A stretch of DNA of 64,000 bases. Origin: Antrihabitans auranticaus (GTDB lineage: Bacteria; Actinomycetota; Actinomycetes; Mycobacteriales; Mycobacteriaceae). Position 1 is the stretch's first letter. Each line of letters starts with the position of its first letter. The stretch covers positions 1,081,531 through 1,145,530 of the forward strand of contig NZ_JAEMNW010000001.1 of the NCBI RefSeq assembly GCF_016481275.1, written 5' to 3'. A program made the position numbers and the translations under genes. The notes beneath the pieces are model-generated. The model was not told where the DNA came from, did no database searches, and was given only the letters and a program-made list of their open reading frames with translations. Positions 18,904-27,677 of the stretch are shown piece by piece.

Positions 18904-18928
18904 TGCAAGAAGCTGTGAGGAGCGCAAC

Positions 18929-19519
18929 ATGACCGCGGAAGGCCCTGGCCCGCGCGAGCGGCTGATCGCGAGCGCTATTGCCCTGGTTCGCGAAGAAGGC
19001 GTGCACGCCGCCGGGCTCGCCGAGCTCCTAGCCCGCAGCAATACCGCCCGAAACTCTCTCTACCAGCACTTTCCCGCCGGTAAGAGCCAACTGATCGAAG
19101 AGTCGACGCGAGTCGCGGGCGCGCACATGACGCGCACGCTGACCAAGCTGACCGAAGGCGGATCTCCCGAAGAGTGGATCGCGAAGTTCGTCGGATGGTG
19201 GAAGAAGAACCTGCAGGCGACCGAGTACGTCTTCGGCTGCCCGGTCGTGGGTGCCGCACTCGCCGAATCCGAACCGGCAATTCAGGCCGCTGCAGGCGAG
19301 GCCTTCACGACGTGGGGCGAGATCATCGCCGCATCACTGATCGGCGCCGGAGTGCCCGAGCAAGACGCGGGGTCGTTGGGCAGGTTTGTGCTCTCCGCTA
19401 TCGAGGGCGCCGTCATCCAAGCGCGGGCGACGAAGTCGGTCGTAGCGCTCGACGATGCGCAGCGGTACGTGGTCGACTGCGTCGCCCGTGCGCGGTTGGC
19501 GAGTCCAGGGACTCGCTGA
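18929..19519 (+). CDS. TetR-family regulator, LmrA/YxaF-like
   Basis: 196 residues. N-terminal HTH (GLAELLARSNTARNSLYQHFP) and a C-terminal domain with YVFGCPVVGAALAESEP, a Gly-Cys-Pro segment characteristic of the LmrA/YxaF-like group. ATG at 18929 has GAGGAG 6 nt upstream. A longer frame from 18888 would read through the operator as MDQSVH and is rejected. It probably represses itself and the thioesterase/FAAL operon through the double palindrome; the inducer is unknown. Its 3' end forms half of a long hairpin. Confidence 0.9.
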   Translation: MTAEGPGPRERLIASAIALVREEGVHAAGLAELLARSNTARNSLYQHFPAGKSQLIEESTRVAGAHMTRTLTKLTEGGSPEEWIAKFVGWWKKNLQATEYVFGCPVVGAALAESEPAIQAAAGEAFTTWGEIIAASLIGAGVPEQDAGSLGRFVLSAIEGAVIQARATKSVVALDDAQRYVVDCVARARLASPGTR

Positions 19520-19532
19520 CCGCGCACGGGCG
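19483..19532. terminator. Long GC-rich hairpin between convergent genes
   Basis: A 23-bp stem (19483-19505 with 19510-19532, two GU pairs) has a 4-nt loop and spans the TetR stop codon. There is no U-tract. It sits between convergent genes, so bidirectional termination is likely. A related palindrome occurs at 49714-49755. Confidence 0.65.
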
Positions 19533-19566
19533 TGTAGAAGTCGCGGCAGAACCGACTGCCGACCGG

Positions 19567-20709
19567 CTAGGTCACCCGCGCGAAACGGCGCACGTGCTGA
19601 TCGACGGTGCCGTATTCGTTCTCGATCGCGGTCAGTCGCTTGAAGTAGTGCCCGATTGCCAGCTCCTCGGTCATGCCCATCGCACCGTGCAGTTGCACAG
19701 CGTTCTGACCGACGAACCGAGCCGCTCGACCTATTGTCACCTTGGCAGCCGATACTGCACGCGCGCGTTCGTCGGGCGCCGAATCCAGTTTCAGGACAGC
19801 GAGATACACCGCTGCGACGGCCTGCTCCAACTCCATGTACATGTCGACCATGCGGTGCTGCAGCGCTTGGAAACTGCTGATCGGCTGACCGAACTGTTGG
19901 CGCTGCTTCGTGTATTCGACGGTGTCGGCGAACACCTTTCGCATCAGTCCGACGGCTTCCGACGCAACAGCGGCGGTCGCTTCGTCGAGCGCTCGTTCGA
20001 CCGAGTTCCACGCCTCACCCTCGACTCCGAGAAGCGCATCGGCGGGCAACCGCACGTCTGTGAGAACGATGTCCGACGCGCGGCGGTCGTCGATCGTTCT
20101 GTAGCTCTCGACGCTCACACCGGAGGGCGGGTTGCTCGCATCGAAATCGACGACGAACAGCGAGATTCCGGCCCCGTCACGCTGCTGTCCAGACGTACGC
20201 GCGGTGACGAGCAGATGCGTCGCAAGCGGCGCCGCCGATACGACGATCTTCGTGCCGTTCAGAACCCACGAGTCGCCCTCGCGGCGGGCCGTGGTCGAAA
20301 CATCCCGAAGGTTGTAGCCCGACGTCGGTTCGGTCGCTGCGAGCGCCGTGACGAGATGGCCGGACGCGATTCCGCTCAACAGTTCCTCGGCACGTTCACC
20401 GCCCGCGCGCTGCAGCAACCCGCCGCCGATCACAACGGTGTCGACGTACGGCTCGGTCACGAGCGCGTGGCCGAGAGCCTCTGTCACGATCATCATCTCG
20501 ACGGGACCACCGCCCAGGCCGCCGACCTCCTCGGGAAACGTCGCACCGAGAATGCCGAGTTCGTCGGCAAAGCTGCGCCAGACGTCCGGCTGCCAACCGG
20601 CACCGGTCTTGGCGGCGATCCGGCTCTTCTCGAGGTCGTAGCGCGTCGAGAGAAACTTCACGACGGTGTCGCGGAGGAGTTGCTGCTCGTCGGTCAGTGT
20701 GAAATCCAT
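19567..20709 (-). CDS. Acyl-CoA dehydrogenase (FadE), subunit of a heteromeric pair
   Basis: 380 residues. ACAD fold: N-terminal helical domain, middle beta-domain with AATEPTSGYNL, C-terminal helical domain with QRQQFGQPISSFQALQHRMVDMY and AVQLHGAMGMTEELAIGHYFKR. It starts one base into the stop of the upstream fadE (TGATG), so the two are coupled. Mycobacteriales often encode alpha2beta2 ACADs as adjacent pairs for steroid side-chain or branched acyl-CoA oxidation; the substrate here is unassigned. The family uses FAD and passes electrons to ETF. Confidence 0.9.
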   Translation of the reverse strand: MDFTLTDEQQLLRDTVVKFLSTRYDLEKSRIAAKTGAGWQPDVWRSFADELGILGATFPEEVGGLGGGPVEMMIVTEALGHALVTEPYVDTVVIGGGLLQRAGGERAEELLSGIASGHLVTALAATEPTSGYNLRDVSTTARREGDSWVLNGTKIVVSAAPLATHLLVTARTSGQQRDGAGISLFVVDFDASNPPSGVSVESYRTIDDRRASDIVLTDVRLPADALLGVEGEAWNSVERALDEATAAVASEAVGLMRKVFADTVEYTKQRQQFGQPISSFQALQHRMVDMYMELEQAVAAVYLAVLKLDSAPDERARAVSAAKVTIGRAARFVGQNAVQLHGAMGMTEELAIGHYFKRLTAIENEYGTVDQHVRRFARVT

Positions 20710-21938
20710 CAGAGCCCCAATGCTGCTTTGGCGAGAATGTTTCGCTGAATCTCGTTGCTACCCGCGTAGATCGAGCCCGCGCGGTCGTTGAAGTAACGCA
20801 GTGGCGCAACGGCCTGCCACTCGTCCCCGCTGACGTAACCGTCTGCAGGAGGGGTGAAATCCGGGATCGGACCGCCGGGTTTCGTCGCATGCGGTTGGTA
20901 GACGCGACCACGTGGTCCGGCTGCTTCGAGCGCGATTTCGGTGATCGCCTGACTCAGCTCGGTGCCGAGGATCTTCAGCATCGACGACGCCGCACCGGGG
21001 TTCTTTCCGGCGGCCATCGCCGAGATGGTCCGGTACTCGAGCACCTCGAGGACGTCGGTCCGGATGCGAGCCTCTGCCAGTTTCGCCGAGAAGGCGGGGT
21101 CGTCGAGAAGCGGTCCGCCGTCGGGTCCGGGCTGGGTCGCTGCGACTTCGGCGATCGAATCGGTCCACACCTGCAACATCGGCGCGAGCGCGCCGCCGCG
21201 CTCGAAGACGAGGAGGTACTTCGCGACGGTCCAGCCCTCGTCGATCTTGCCGAGCACATTCGCCTTCGGCACCCGCACGTTGTCGAAGAAGACCTGGTTC
21301 TGGACCTCTTCACCCGACGTCATGACGAGCGGCCTGATCTCGATGCCCGGAGTGTTCATGTCGATCAACGCGAACGTGATGCCCTGCTGCTTGCGACCGG
21401 TCTTCGAGGTGCGTACGAGGCAGAAGATCCAGTTCGCCTCGGTCGCGTGGGTGGTCCAGATCTTGCTGCCGGTGCACACGAGATCGTCGCCGTCGTCGAC
21501 GGCTGCCATGCTCAGCGACGCTAGGTCGGACCCGGACTCGGGCTCGGAATACCCCTGGCAGAAGAACACCTCGCCGGTCAGGATTCGCGGCAGGAAGTAC
21601 GCCTTCTGCTCGGGAGTTCCGAAGCCGACGATCGCGTGTGCGACCATCCGAATGCCCATCGGCGAGAGGAAGGGCGCTCCGGCGAGCGTCGATTCGCGGC
21701 TGAAGATGTAGTGCTGGGCAAGGTTCCAATCGCAACCGCCGTGCTCGACCGGCCAGCCCGGCGCTGCCCAACCCCGCTCGTGCAGGATGTGCTGCCACTC
21801 CATGCTGGCTTCGTGATCGGAATACACACTCGTCATCAACCGGCCGGCGCGGCGCAGGTCCGGCGTCAGCTTCTCGTCCAGGAAAGCGCGCACCTCGTCC
21901 CGAAAGGCGAGGTCGGCTTCCGACCACTCCAGATCCAT
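20709..21938 (-). CDS. Acyl-CoA dehydrogenase (FadE), partner subunit
   Basis: 409 residues. Seen: CQGYSEPESGSDLASL (FAD/substrate segment), GSKIWTTHA, FFDNVRVPKANVLG, FERGG, and the C-terminal GSIYAGSNEIQRNILAK. It is promoter-proximal in a two-gene operon with the second fadE. Together they are expected to form a heterotetramer introducing a 2,3-double bond in an acyl-CoA. An inverted repeat lies just upstream and may be its operator. ATG at 21938 has only a weak ribosome-binding site (AAGGAG in TTAAGGAGCGCG). Confidence 0.9.
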   Translation of the reverse strand: MDLEWSEADLAFRDEVRAFLDEKLTPDLRRAGRLMTSVYSDHEASMEWQHILHERGWAAPGWPVEHGGCDWNLAQHYIFSRESTLAGAPFLSPMGIRMVAHAIVGFGTPEQKAYFLPRILTGEVFFCQGYSEPESGSDLASLSMAAVDDGDDLVCTGSKIWTTHATEANWIFCLVRTSKTGRKQQGITFALIDMNTPGIEIRPLVMTSGEEVQNQVFFDNVRVPKANVLGKIDEGWTVAKYLLVFERGGALAPMLQVWTDSIAEVAATQPGPDGGPLLDDPAFSAKLAEARIRTDVLEVLEYRTISAMAAGKNPGAASSMLKILGTELSQAITEIALEAAGPRGRVYQPHATKPGGPIPDFTPPADGYVSGDEWQAVAPLRYFNDRAGSIYAGSNEIQRNILAKAALGL

Positions 21939-21965
21939 TCGCGCTCCTTAAGTCAGCGTGGGTCA

Positions 21966-21994
21966 GTGAGAGAGTATCGCTACTTATCTCTCAC
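21966..21994. promoter_or_regulatory. Inverted repeat upstream of the fadE operon
   Basis: GTGAGAGA (21966-21973) and TCTCTCAC (21987-21994) form an 8-bp inverted repeat with a 13-bp AT-richer spacer, 28 bp upstream of the first fadE start. The position and symmetry suit a repressor operator. It does not match the KstR or KstR2 motifs as I know them. Confidence 0.5.
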
Positions 21995-22094
21995 GCGTCG
22001 AATCGGACTATACGCCGTACGTCTGGCACTTCCGAATTCACGTCTCGACTGCCCACCCAGGTAACGTAGGACGACGACTACTAGGAGGAACAGC

Positions 22095-23738
22095 GTGACC
22101 ACGGCGCCAGAACCGGCGAATTTCGAGGCGGCGCCCGGAACCCTGCAAGGCGAGGCCACGCGGCGACGGACATTCGCCGTCATTTCCCATCCCGACGCAG
22201 GCAAGTCCACGCTGACCGAAGCCCTCGCCCTCCACGCAAAGATGATCTCCGAGGCCGGTGCCATCCACGGCAAGGCCGGCCGCCGCTCGACCGTCTCCGA
22301 CTGGATGGAGATGGAGAAGGCCCGCGGCATCTCGGTGAGTTCGACTGCGCTGCAGTTCAATTACCGGTCCGCCGACGGGTCCGAGAACGTCATCAACCTG
22401 GTCGATACTCCCGGCCACTCCGACTTCTCCGAAGACACCTATCGCGTCCTCACAGCGGTCGACGCCGCAGTCATGCTCATCGACGCCGCAAAAGGTCTCG
22501 AACCGCAGACCCTCAAGCTCTTCCAGGTCTGCCGCCACCGGGGTATCCCGGTCATCACAGTCATCAACAAGTGGGACCGCCCAGGTCGGGAGCCGCTCGA
22601 ATTGCTCGACGAGATCAACGAGCGGATCGGTCTCGTCCCGACTCCCCTGTTCCTTCCGGTCGGTATCGCAGGTGATTTCCGTGGCCTGCTGCGCCGCGGG
22701 ACCGACGGTGAACCGCTCGAATACATCCGCTTCACGCGTACCGCCGGTGGCGCAACCATCGCGCCGGAAGAATTACTGACGCCCGAAGCCGCAGCCGCCC
22801 GCGAGGGCGCGGACTGGGAGACGGCTGTCGAGGAAAGCGAGCTGCTGTCAGCAGCCGAGCAAGACCACGACCAGTCTCTGTTCCTTTCCGGGAACACCTC
22901 GCCCGTCATCTACGCGTCCGGAATGCTCAACTTCGGCGTCCGTCAGCTTCTCGAGACACTCGTCGAACTCGCGCCGCCGCCACGCAGCCGCGACGACATC
23001 GCCGGTAACCCGCGCGAGATCTCCGACCCGTTCAGTGCGGTCGTGTTCAAGGTCCAGGCGGGCATGGACACTGCGCATCGCGACCGGCTGGCGTTCATGC
23101 GAATCGTGTCCGGCATTTTCGAGCGCGGCATGGTTGTCACGCACGCCCAGACCGGCAAGCCGTTCACAACGAAGTACGCGCTGACCGTGTTCGGCCGGGA
23201 ACGGTCGACGGTCGAGTACGCGTACCCAGGTGACGTGGTCGGGCTGGTGAACGCGACGGCGCTGGCACCGGGGCACACGCTGTACGTCGACAAGAAGGTC
23301 GAGTTTCCGCCGATCCCGTCGTTCGCACCGGAGCACTTCTCGATCCTGCGTGCCGAAAGTGCCAGCAAGTACAAGCAGTTCCGCCGCGCGGTGGACCAAC
23401 TCGATTCCGAGGGCGTTGTCCAGGTGCTGCGCAACGACATTCGCGGCGATGCGTCACCGGTGCTCGCTGCCGTCGGTCCGATGCAGTTCGAGGTCGTCAG
23501 TGCGCGCATGAAGGCCGAGTTCAACGTCGAGGCCCGCATGGAACCGCTCGGCTACGGACTGGCCCGGCGCACCGACGCTGCCTCGGCCGACGAGCTGGGT
23601 CGCCAGCGTGGTGTGGAGGTATTCACGCGTTCGGACGGGGTCCTTCTCGCGTTGGTCACCGACAAGTGGCGGCTACAGTACATCCAGAAGGAACTGCCGC
23701 AGCTGACGCTCGAACCGTTGGTCGCGACGGCCGACTGA
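22095..23738 (+). CDS. prfC: Peptide chain release factor 3 (translational GTPase)
   Basis: 547 residues. RF3 recycles RF1/RF2 from the ribosome. G1 at residues 31-39 (SHPDAGKST), switch I region EKARGISV, G3 DTPGHSDF, and G4 as NKWDR rather than the usual NKxD with small x, still a guanine-specificity match. RF3-type domains II and III follow (NPREISDPFSAVVFKVQA and GPMQFEVV). The GTG start is preceded by AGGAGG. It is divergent from the fadE operon and ends 6 bp before the convergent PNPOx gene. Confidence 0.96.
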   Translation: MTTAPEPANFEAAPGTLQGEATRRRTFAVISHPDAGKSTLTEALALHAKMISEAGAIHGKAGRRSTVSDWMEMEKARGISVSSTALQFNYRSADGSENVINLVDTPGHSDFSEDTYRVLTAVDAAVMLIDAAKGLEPQTLKLFQVCRHRGIPVITVINKWDRPGREPLELLDEINERIGLVPTPLFLPVGIAGDFRGLLRRGTDGEPLEYIRFTRTAGGATIAPEELLTPEAAAAREGADWETAVEESELLSAAEQDHDQSLFLSGNTSPVIYASGMLNFGVRQLLETLVELAPPPRSRDDIAGNPREISDPFSAVVFKVQAGMDTAHRDRLAFMRIVSGIFERGMVVTHAQTGKPFTTKYALTVFGRERSTVEYAYPGDVVGLVNATALAPGHTLYVDKKVEFPPIPSFAPEHFSILRAESASKYKQFRRAVDQLDSEGVVQVLRNDIRGDASPVLAAVGPMQFEVVSARMKAEFNVEARMEPLGYGLARRTDAASADELGRQRGVEVFTRSDGVLLALVTDKWRLQYIQKELPQLTLEPLVATAD

Positions 23739-23744
23739 ACCCGT

Positions 23745-24410
23745 CTAGGGCCACAACACATCCCGCACCCACCCGGCATCTTCACGCCGGTAGCGCCAGC
23801 GCAGATGTCGCCGGCCCGGGTCGGCCTGCCAGAACTCCACCGTCTCAGGTTCGAGGCACCACGCGCGCCAATGCTCGGGAACGTGATCCGGATCGGCCGC
23901 CACACGCGCGGCGGCCCGATCCACTGCGCCGCGGTAATCGTCGTCGCTCCGCAAAACCTCACTCTGGCGACTCGCCGCCGCGACGGCCCGCGCGGTCGGT
24001 GAGCGGTCGCGGAAATCGCGCGCCGCGACATCGGAGTCACCTGCGGACACCGCACCCGAGACTCGAACCTGCCGACCGTGTTCGCGCCAGTAGAAGGCCA
24101 TCGAGGCTGCCGGGTTGGCCTTCAGCGCAACACCTTTCGGCGAAAATTCCGGACCGGAAAACCACCAGCCGGAATCGGTGACGTCACGCAGAACGACCAC
24201 CCGGGCATCGGGGCGACCCGCCAGCGCCGTTGCGACCACACAGATGTGCGCCTCCTCGATGCCGCTCGACGCGGCCGTTTCGAGCCACTCCAGAAAGACC
24301 TCGTGGGGTGCGAGTCCCGCAGCCGGCGGCGCAGTATCGGGAATGGTCAGTTGCGCCATGGGCAATGAACGCAACCACGCTCTGGTGTCAGGAAAATTCG
24401 CCCTGCTCAC
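23745..24410 (-). CDS. Pyridoxamine 5'-phosphate oxidase family protein
   Basis: 221 residues. Flavin split-barrel with ARVVVLRDVTDSGWWF, MAFYWREHGRQVRVSG and a C-terminal WRAWCLEPETVEFW and RWRYRR arrangement typical of PdxH. It could make PLP from pyridoxamine/pyridoxine 5'-phosphate with FMN, though related enzymes have other substrates. GTG at 24410 overlaps the VOC stop (GTGA) and is preceded by AAGGGCGAGGA. It is third in the SnoaL-VOC-PNPOx operon. Confidence 0.85.
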   Translation of the reverse strand: MSRANFPDTRAWLRSLPMAQLTIPDTAPPAAGLAPHEVFLEWLETAASSGIEEAHICVVATALAGRPDARVVVLRDVTDSGWWFSGPEFSPKGVALKANPAASMAFYWREHGRQVRVSGAVSAGDSDVAARDFRDRSPTARAVAAASRQSEVLRSDDDYRGAVDRAAARVAADPDHVPEHWRAWCLEPETVEFWQADPGRRHLRWRYRREDAGWVRDVLWP

Positions 24411-24814
24411 TCCTCGCCCTTCGCCGGCCCGGTCAGCATCCACCGATGACCGAACGGGTCGATCAGGGTCGCGTTCCGGCGGCCGTAGTTCTCCGAGATC
24501 CAGCGCTCGACCGTCCCACCGGCGTCGTGCGCCCGTGCCAGCACTTCGTCTGTGTCGTCGACGGGCAGCATCAAGCTCACCGAGGTCGCGCCTGCCTCCG
24601 GCGCCGTCAGGCCCATCTCAGGGAATTCGTCTGCGAGATAGACGATCCCGGTCGGCAGCCGGAGTTCGGCGTGGCCGACCCGACCGTCCTCCATGACGAT
24701 CGGCTCACCGATCAGCTCCGCACCGAAGGCCCGGCGGTACCAGTTGATGGCGCCCATCGCCCCACGGACCGTCAGATACGGCAAGGCTCCTGGCTGCGGG
24801 AACTGTCCGTCCAC
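24407..24814 (-). CDS. VOC (glyoxalase/bleomycin-resistance) family protein
   Basis: 135 residues with paired beta-alpha-beta-beta-beta modules: LPYLTVRGAMGAINWYRRAFGAEL, GHAELRLPTGIVYLAD, and TLIDPFGHRWML near the C-terminus. Metal-ligand His/Glu positions appear at GHAELR and FGHRW. It is related to PhnB/YdeI-type VOC proteins; substrate unknown. AGGAG precedes the ATG. It lies 9 bp after the SnoaL-like gene and overlaps the PNPOx gene. Confidence 0.85.
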   Translation of the reverse strand: MDGQFPQPGALPYLTVRGAMGAINWYRRAFGAELIGEPIVMEDGRVGHAELRLPTGIVYLADEFPEMGLTAPEAGATSVSLMLPVDDTDEVLARAHDAGGTVERWISENYGRRNATLIDPFGHRWMLTGPAKGEE

Positions 24815-24823
24815 GGCTGTCTC

Positions 24824-25315
24824 CTACTGCGCGCGCGGTGATTCGAACAACGGACCCGTCGGCAACGCCCACCTGTTGAACGTGAGCTTGAAACTCGGCA
24901 AATCCGTTGTCTTGACGACGACTTCGTACGTGCGCTCGTAACCGGTGTGCGAAATTCGCCATTCGCCGTCGTCGCACAAAACGTAGGAATCCGAATAGAA
25001 GGCGGCACCCCGCAGCACCATATTGTGCTCGGGAATCAGCACCGTGTCGGCGAGGTACCAGGTGCCGGTTGCAGTGTCGCCTTCGACATTGATTTCGGGA
25101 TGGTCGCAATGATGTTCCGTGATCACGTGCGGGCCAAGGGTGTTGCGCATGAAATCGACCAGCGCATCACGGGATTCGAATTGCAGGTCGACACCGTAGG
25201 TCGCCGTCGCCTTCGGAACGAGCGTGTCGGAGAACTCGTCCCACGACTTCGTATCGAGGGTGCGGAGATATCGGTACTTCAACCGGCTGATGGCTGCGAC
25301 CGCCTCGAGGTCCAT
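24824..25315 (-). CDS. SnoaL-like / NTF2-fold protein
   Basis: 163 residues; ATG at 25327 would add four. The NTF2-like pattern is ISRLKYRYLRTLDTKSWDEF, then HHCDHPEI, then GEWRISHTGYERTYE. Actinobacterial members are often annotated as nuclear transport factor 2 family or hydroxylating dehydratase-like proteins and may bind a hydrophobic small molecule. First gene of a compact three-gene operon; no specific function can be assigned. Confidence 0.82.
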   Translation of the reverse strand: MDLEAVAAISRLKYRYLRTLDTKSWDEFSDTLVPKATATYGVDLQFESRDALVDFMRNTLGPHVITEHHCDHPEINVEGDTATGTWYLADTVLIPEHNMVLRGAAFYSDSYVLCDDGEWRISHTGYERTYEVVVKTTDLPSFKLTFNRWALPTGPLFESPRAQ

Positions 25316-25353
25316 GGTGCATACCATGCCATTACAAAGCGGAATTCATCGCC

Positions 25354-26184
25354 TTATCGCGCGTTGTTGTTCTTCTCGAGTGGAAAACATGTCTCGCAGA
25401 AGTCTTCGCCGAATGCGGAGAGCCGCATACTCTTCCGGACGATCTTGGGAACGCGACCGGCTTTCTTCAATGCCTCGCTCACGTTCGGCTGGACTTCGAC
25501 AACCATATACAGGCTCAGCTCGGTCGGCTCGTCGGAAACCCAGACCAGTCCGAGGCGAACCAAGTTGACCAGATACGACTTCGCACGCTCGGGGCGGCGG
25601 CAGCCGGCCTTCTCCGGAACCATGCTCAGATTCGACGCAATTGTTTCCGCGCCGATGTTCAACGGGCGGTTCGTCCGGACATCGACACACGGCTGCGGAC
25701 CGTTGTTTGCGAGATACCGCAGGATCCGCGCTTCGTCGGGCGCCAACTCGTCGAGGATGCGTGCGTACGCGGGGTGCAGTTCGTCGGAGCTGTAGACATC
25801 CGCCGACATCGCGAGCAGCGCCTCGCCCTTTTTGCGCAACTCTTCCGGCGTCGACGCACCGGCGGTCAGCGCGGCCATCGGACTCGACTGCGGCAACTGC
25901 AGGCTCGACGGCACATAGCTGACGATCTCGCGGACAGAGCCCTCGGTGACTCCGAGCGTGTTCCGCACGAGCGTCTGAATGGCCGACGACGCCATCTCCG
26001 CGATCTCTGCGTTGGATTCACCGTCCATCGCCGCCTGCACGATCTGCCTGCCGATGTCTACCGCCGAACCGCCGGCTCGCCACGCTGATCCCGCGACCAG
26101 ACTCGCCAACCGGAATCCACCGCGAAGCAGACGTGCTTCGTTGCTGATCTGACGCTGACCGGGTACTGCGATTTCGTTGCTCAT
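25354..26184 (-). CDS. Abi_alpha (DUF4393)-like protein, copy A
   Basis: 276 residues. The N-terminal half is amphipathic/helical (LLRGGFRLASLVAGSAWRAGG). The central segment LHPAYARILDELAPDEARIL matches the DUF4393 'abortive infection alpha' signature, then LVNLVRLGLVWVS, then a C-terminal FGEDFCETCFPLE with CxxC. The name comes from family annotation; no anti-phage role is shown. The start is one of three tandem ATGs (26190/26187/26184); the last has the best spacing to AGG. The stop of the upstream DUF445 gene overlaps these ATGs, so expression is coupled. It is paralogous to the gene ending at 35483. Confidence 0.78.
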   Translation of the reverse strand: MSNEIAVPGQRQISNEARLLRGGFRLASLVAGSAWRAGGSAVDIGRQIVQAAMDGESNAEIAEMASSAIQTLVRNTLGVTEGSVREIVSYVPSSLQLPQSSPMAALTAGASTPEELRKKGEALLAMSADVYSSDELHPAYARILDELAPDEARILRYLANNGPQPCVDVRTNRPLNIGAETIASNLSMVPEKAGCRRPERAKSYLVNLVRLGLVWVSDEPTELSLYMVVEVQPNVSEALKKAGRVPKIVRKSMRLSAFGEDFCETCFPLEKNNNAR

Positions 26185-26186
26185 CA

Positions 26187-27464
26187 TCATCCTGGGGGAA
26201 AAAGCGCTAGGTGGAGGAAGCCTGCAAACGCGCCGAGGACCCCACCGTGCACGAAGAGTAACCACTCGTCCTGCTTGACCGCCGCACGAAGCATTTGGCC
26301 GAAATCCTCGTTGCTGAGTTTACTCATCTGAGTTGTGACGAAGACGCTGATCTTGCTCGCTTGCTTGTCCATGAACTCCGAGTCGACAACGACGTTCGGC
26401 ATGAACTCGAGGGCGGTGGGAATTACCGACGACTTCATGCGCTCGTATTCGGCGCTACCGATAGCAGTTTTGACGGCGACCCGGGCCCGGCCGACCGCCG
26501 AATCCACAGTCTCGTGCATCACCGTCTCGAGTAACTGCATTGCGCGGTCGGAGCGGGGGCCGTGCATGAGTTCGTCGGCCATGTTCTCCAGCGTGATGAC
26601 TTCTTTGGAAAACATCTCGCCGAACCCGACGGCGATCTCGTCGCGGCGCTTGAGCAGCAGACCTTGGCGCCACGGAATCCACTTGCTGCGATCGACAGGC
26701 TCGAAAATCATCGTGAGACCGATGTAGTTGACGATCCAGCCGATGATCACGCCACCCAGCGGCAGCACCCACCAGTAGGGCAGTACCTGCAGGACCGCGA
26801 CCAGGACGAAGCCCATCGGCAACCCGAAGTAGAAGCCGAAGTTCTGCATGAACCGCAGCTCTTTGGCACCCATAGTGCGGAAGATGTCGTTCAGCAGCTT
26901 CGGGTTCTGCGTGAGGATCCGGATCGCCATGAACTTGGCGTCGATCAGGTCGGTGAGATGCTCGCCGATCGCATCGGTGATCTTGCTCGCGTTGGCCGGA
27001 AGTTCGGCCTCGACCTTCTTGTAGACGAGTTCCTTCGCAAAGCTCGGCATGTTGTACCAGAGCCGCGGGTTCTCCTTGATCATGATCTGGTCGACGAGAC
27101 CCCTGACTTCGGGCGTCATGACGCTGACGAAGTACTCCGCAATGGTGTCGGGCTCGAGCTCGCGATAGAAGTCGGAAATATTGCCCAGTTTGACGAGACT
27201 CTTGTCGACGGCGATGCTCGCCATCTTCTCGGCCCGCGACGGGACCATCCCCTGCCAACCGAACCGGTGACCATCCTTGAAGGTCGGCAGCACCTGGATG
27301 CGCCGCGGCCAATAGGGAAACAGGAATTTCAGACCCGGCACATGAAAGCCGCGGAACTCGATCGGCACGAACAACATGAGGACACCGGTCCAGTTCGTGA
27401 TGTACCCGATGACTCCTGTGAACAACGGGACGGTGATCAGTTCCATCATCAAATGCTTATCCAC
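26187..27464 (-). CDS. DUF445-type membrane protein, copy A
   Basis: 425 residues. GTG at 27464 has AGGAGG 6 nt upstream. An N-terminal membrane segment with the signature ELITVPLFTGVIGYITNWTG is followed by a long soluble helical part. A central pair of hydrophobic segments (GFVLVAVLQVLPYWWVLPLG and VIIGWIVNYIGLTMIFE) and a C-terminal hairpin WLLFVHGGVLGAFAGFLHL complete it. DUF445 proteins (YheB/YjiN type) have no settled function. It is very close to copy B (30626) and more distant from copy C (33125). It is translationally coupled to the Abi_alpha-like gene and divergent from a universal stress gene. Confidence 0.85.
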   Translation of the reverse strand: MDKHLMMELITVPLFTGVIGYITNWTGVLMLFVPIEFRGFHVPGLKFLFPYWPRRIQVLPTFKDGHRFGWQGMVPSRAEKMASIAVDKSLVKLGNISDFYRELEPDTIAEYFVSVMTPEVRGLVDQIMIKENPRLWYNMPSFAKELVYKKVEAELPANASKITDAIGEHLTDLIDAKFMAIRILTQNPKLLNDIFRTMGAKELRFMQNFGFYFGLPMGFVLVAVLQVLPYWWVLPLGGVIIGWIVNYIGLTMIFEPVDRSKWIPWRQGLLLKRRDEIAVGFGEMFSKEVITLENMADELMHGPRSDRAMQLLETVMHETVDSAVGRARVAVKTAIGSAEYERMKSSVIPTALEFMPNVVVDSEFMDKQASKISVFVTTQMSKLSNEDFGQMLRAAVKQDEWLLFVHGGVLGAFAGFLHLALFPPG

Positions 27465-27584
27465 GAACGAACCACCTCCTCGAAGACTCGGGCACGCGAA
27501 CGATACCTTGCCCGAGTCCGATTCCGAGACTCCGAGGGCCTCCACCTGGGAAAACGTGTCCAATCGAACACCGCTGCGTGGCGC

Positions 27585-27598
27585 CGGTGGTAGCGTCG
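27585..27598 (+). promoter_or_regulatory. Shared promoter-like box upstream of universal stress gene A
   Basis: CGGTGGTAGCGTCG occurs identically here and at 31954-31967, in both cases upstream of a universal stress gene. It contains TAGCGT, a TANNNT -10 candidate about 80 nt before the start codon. Confidence 0.4.
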
Positions 27599-27677
27599 GG
27601 CAGCAGTTCGACCGTGCTTCGAAAGCCGGGAAAAGGCGACCGTGCCAGGTGTATCAGAGACACTCGAAGGGCGACTG

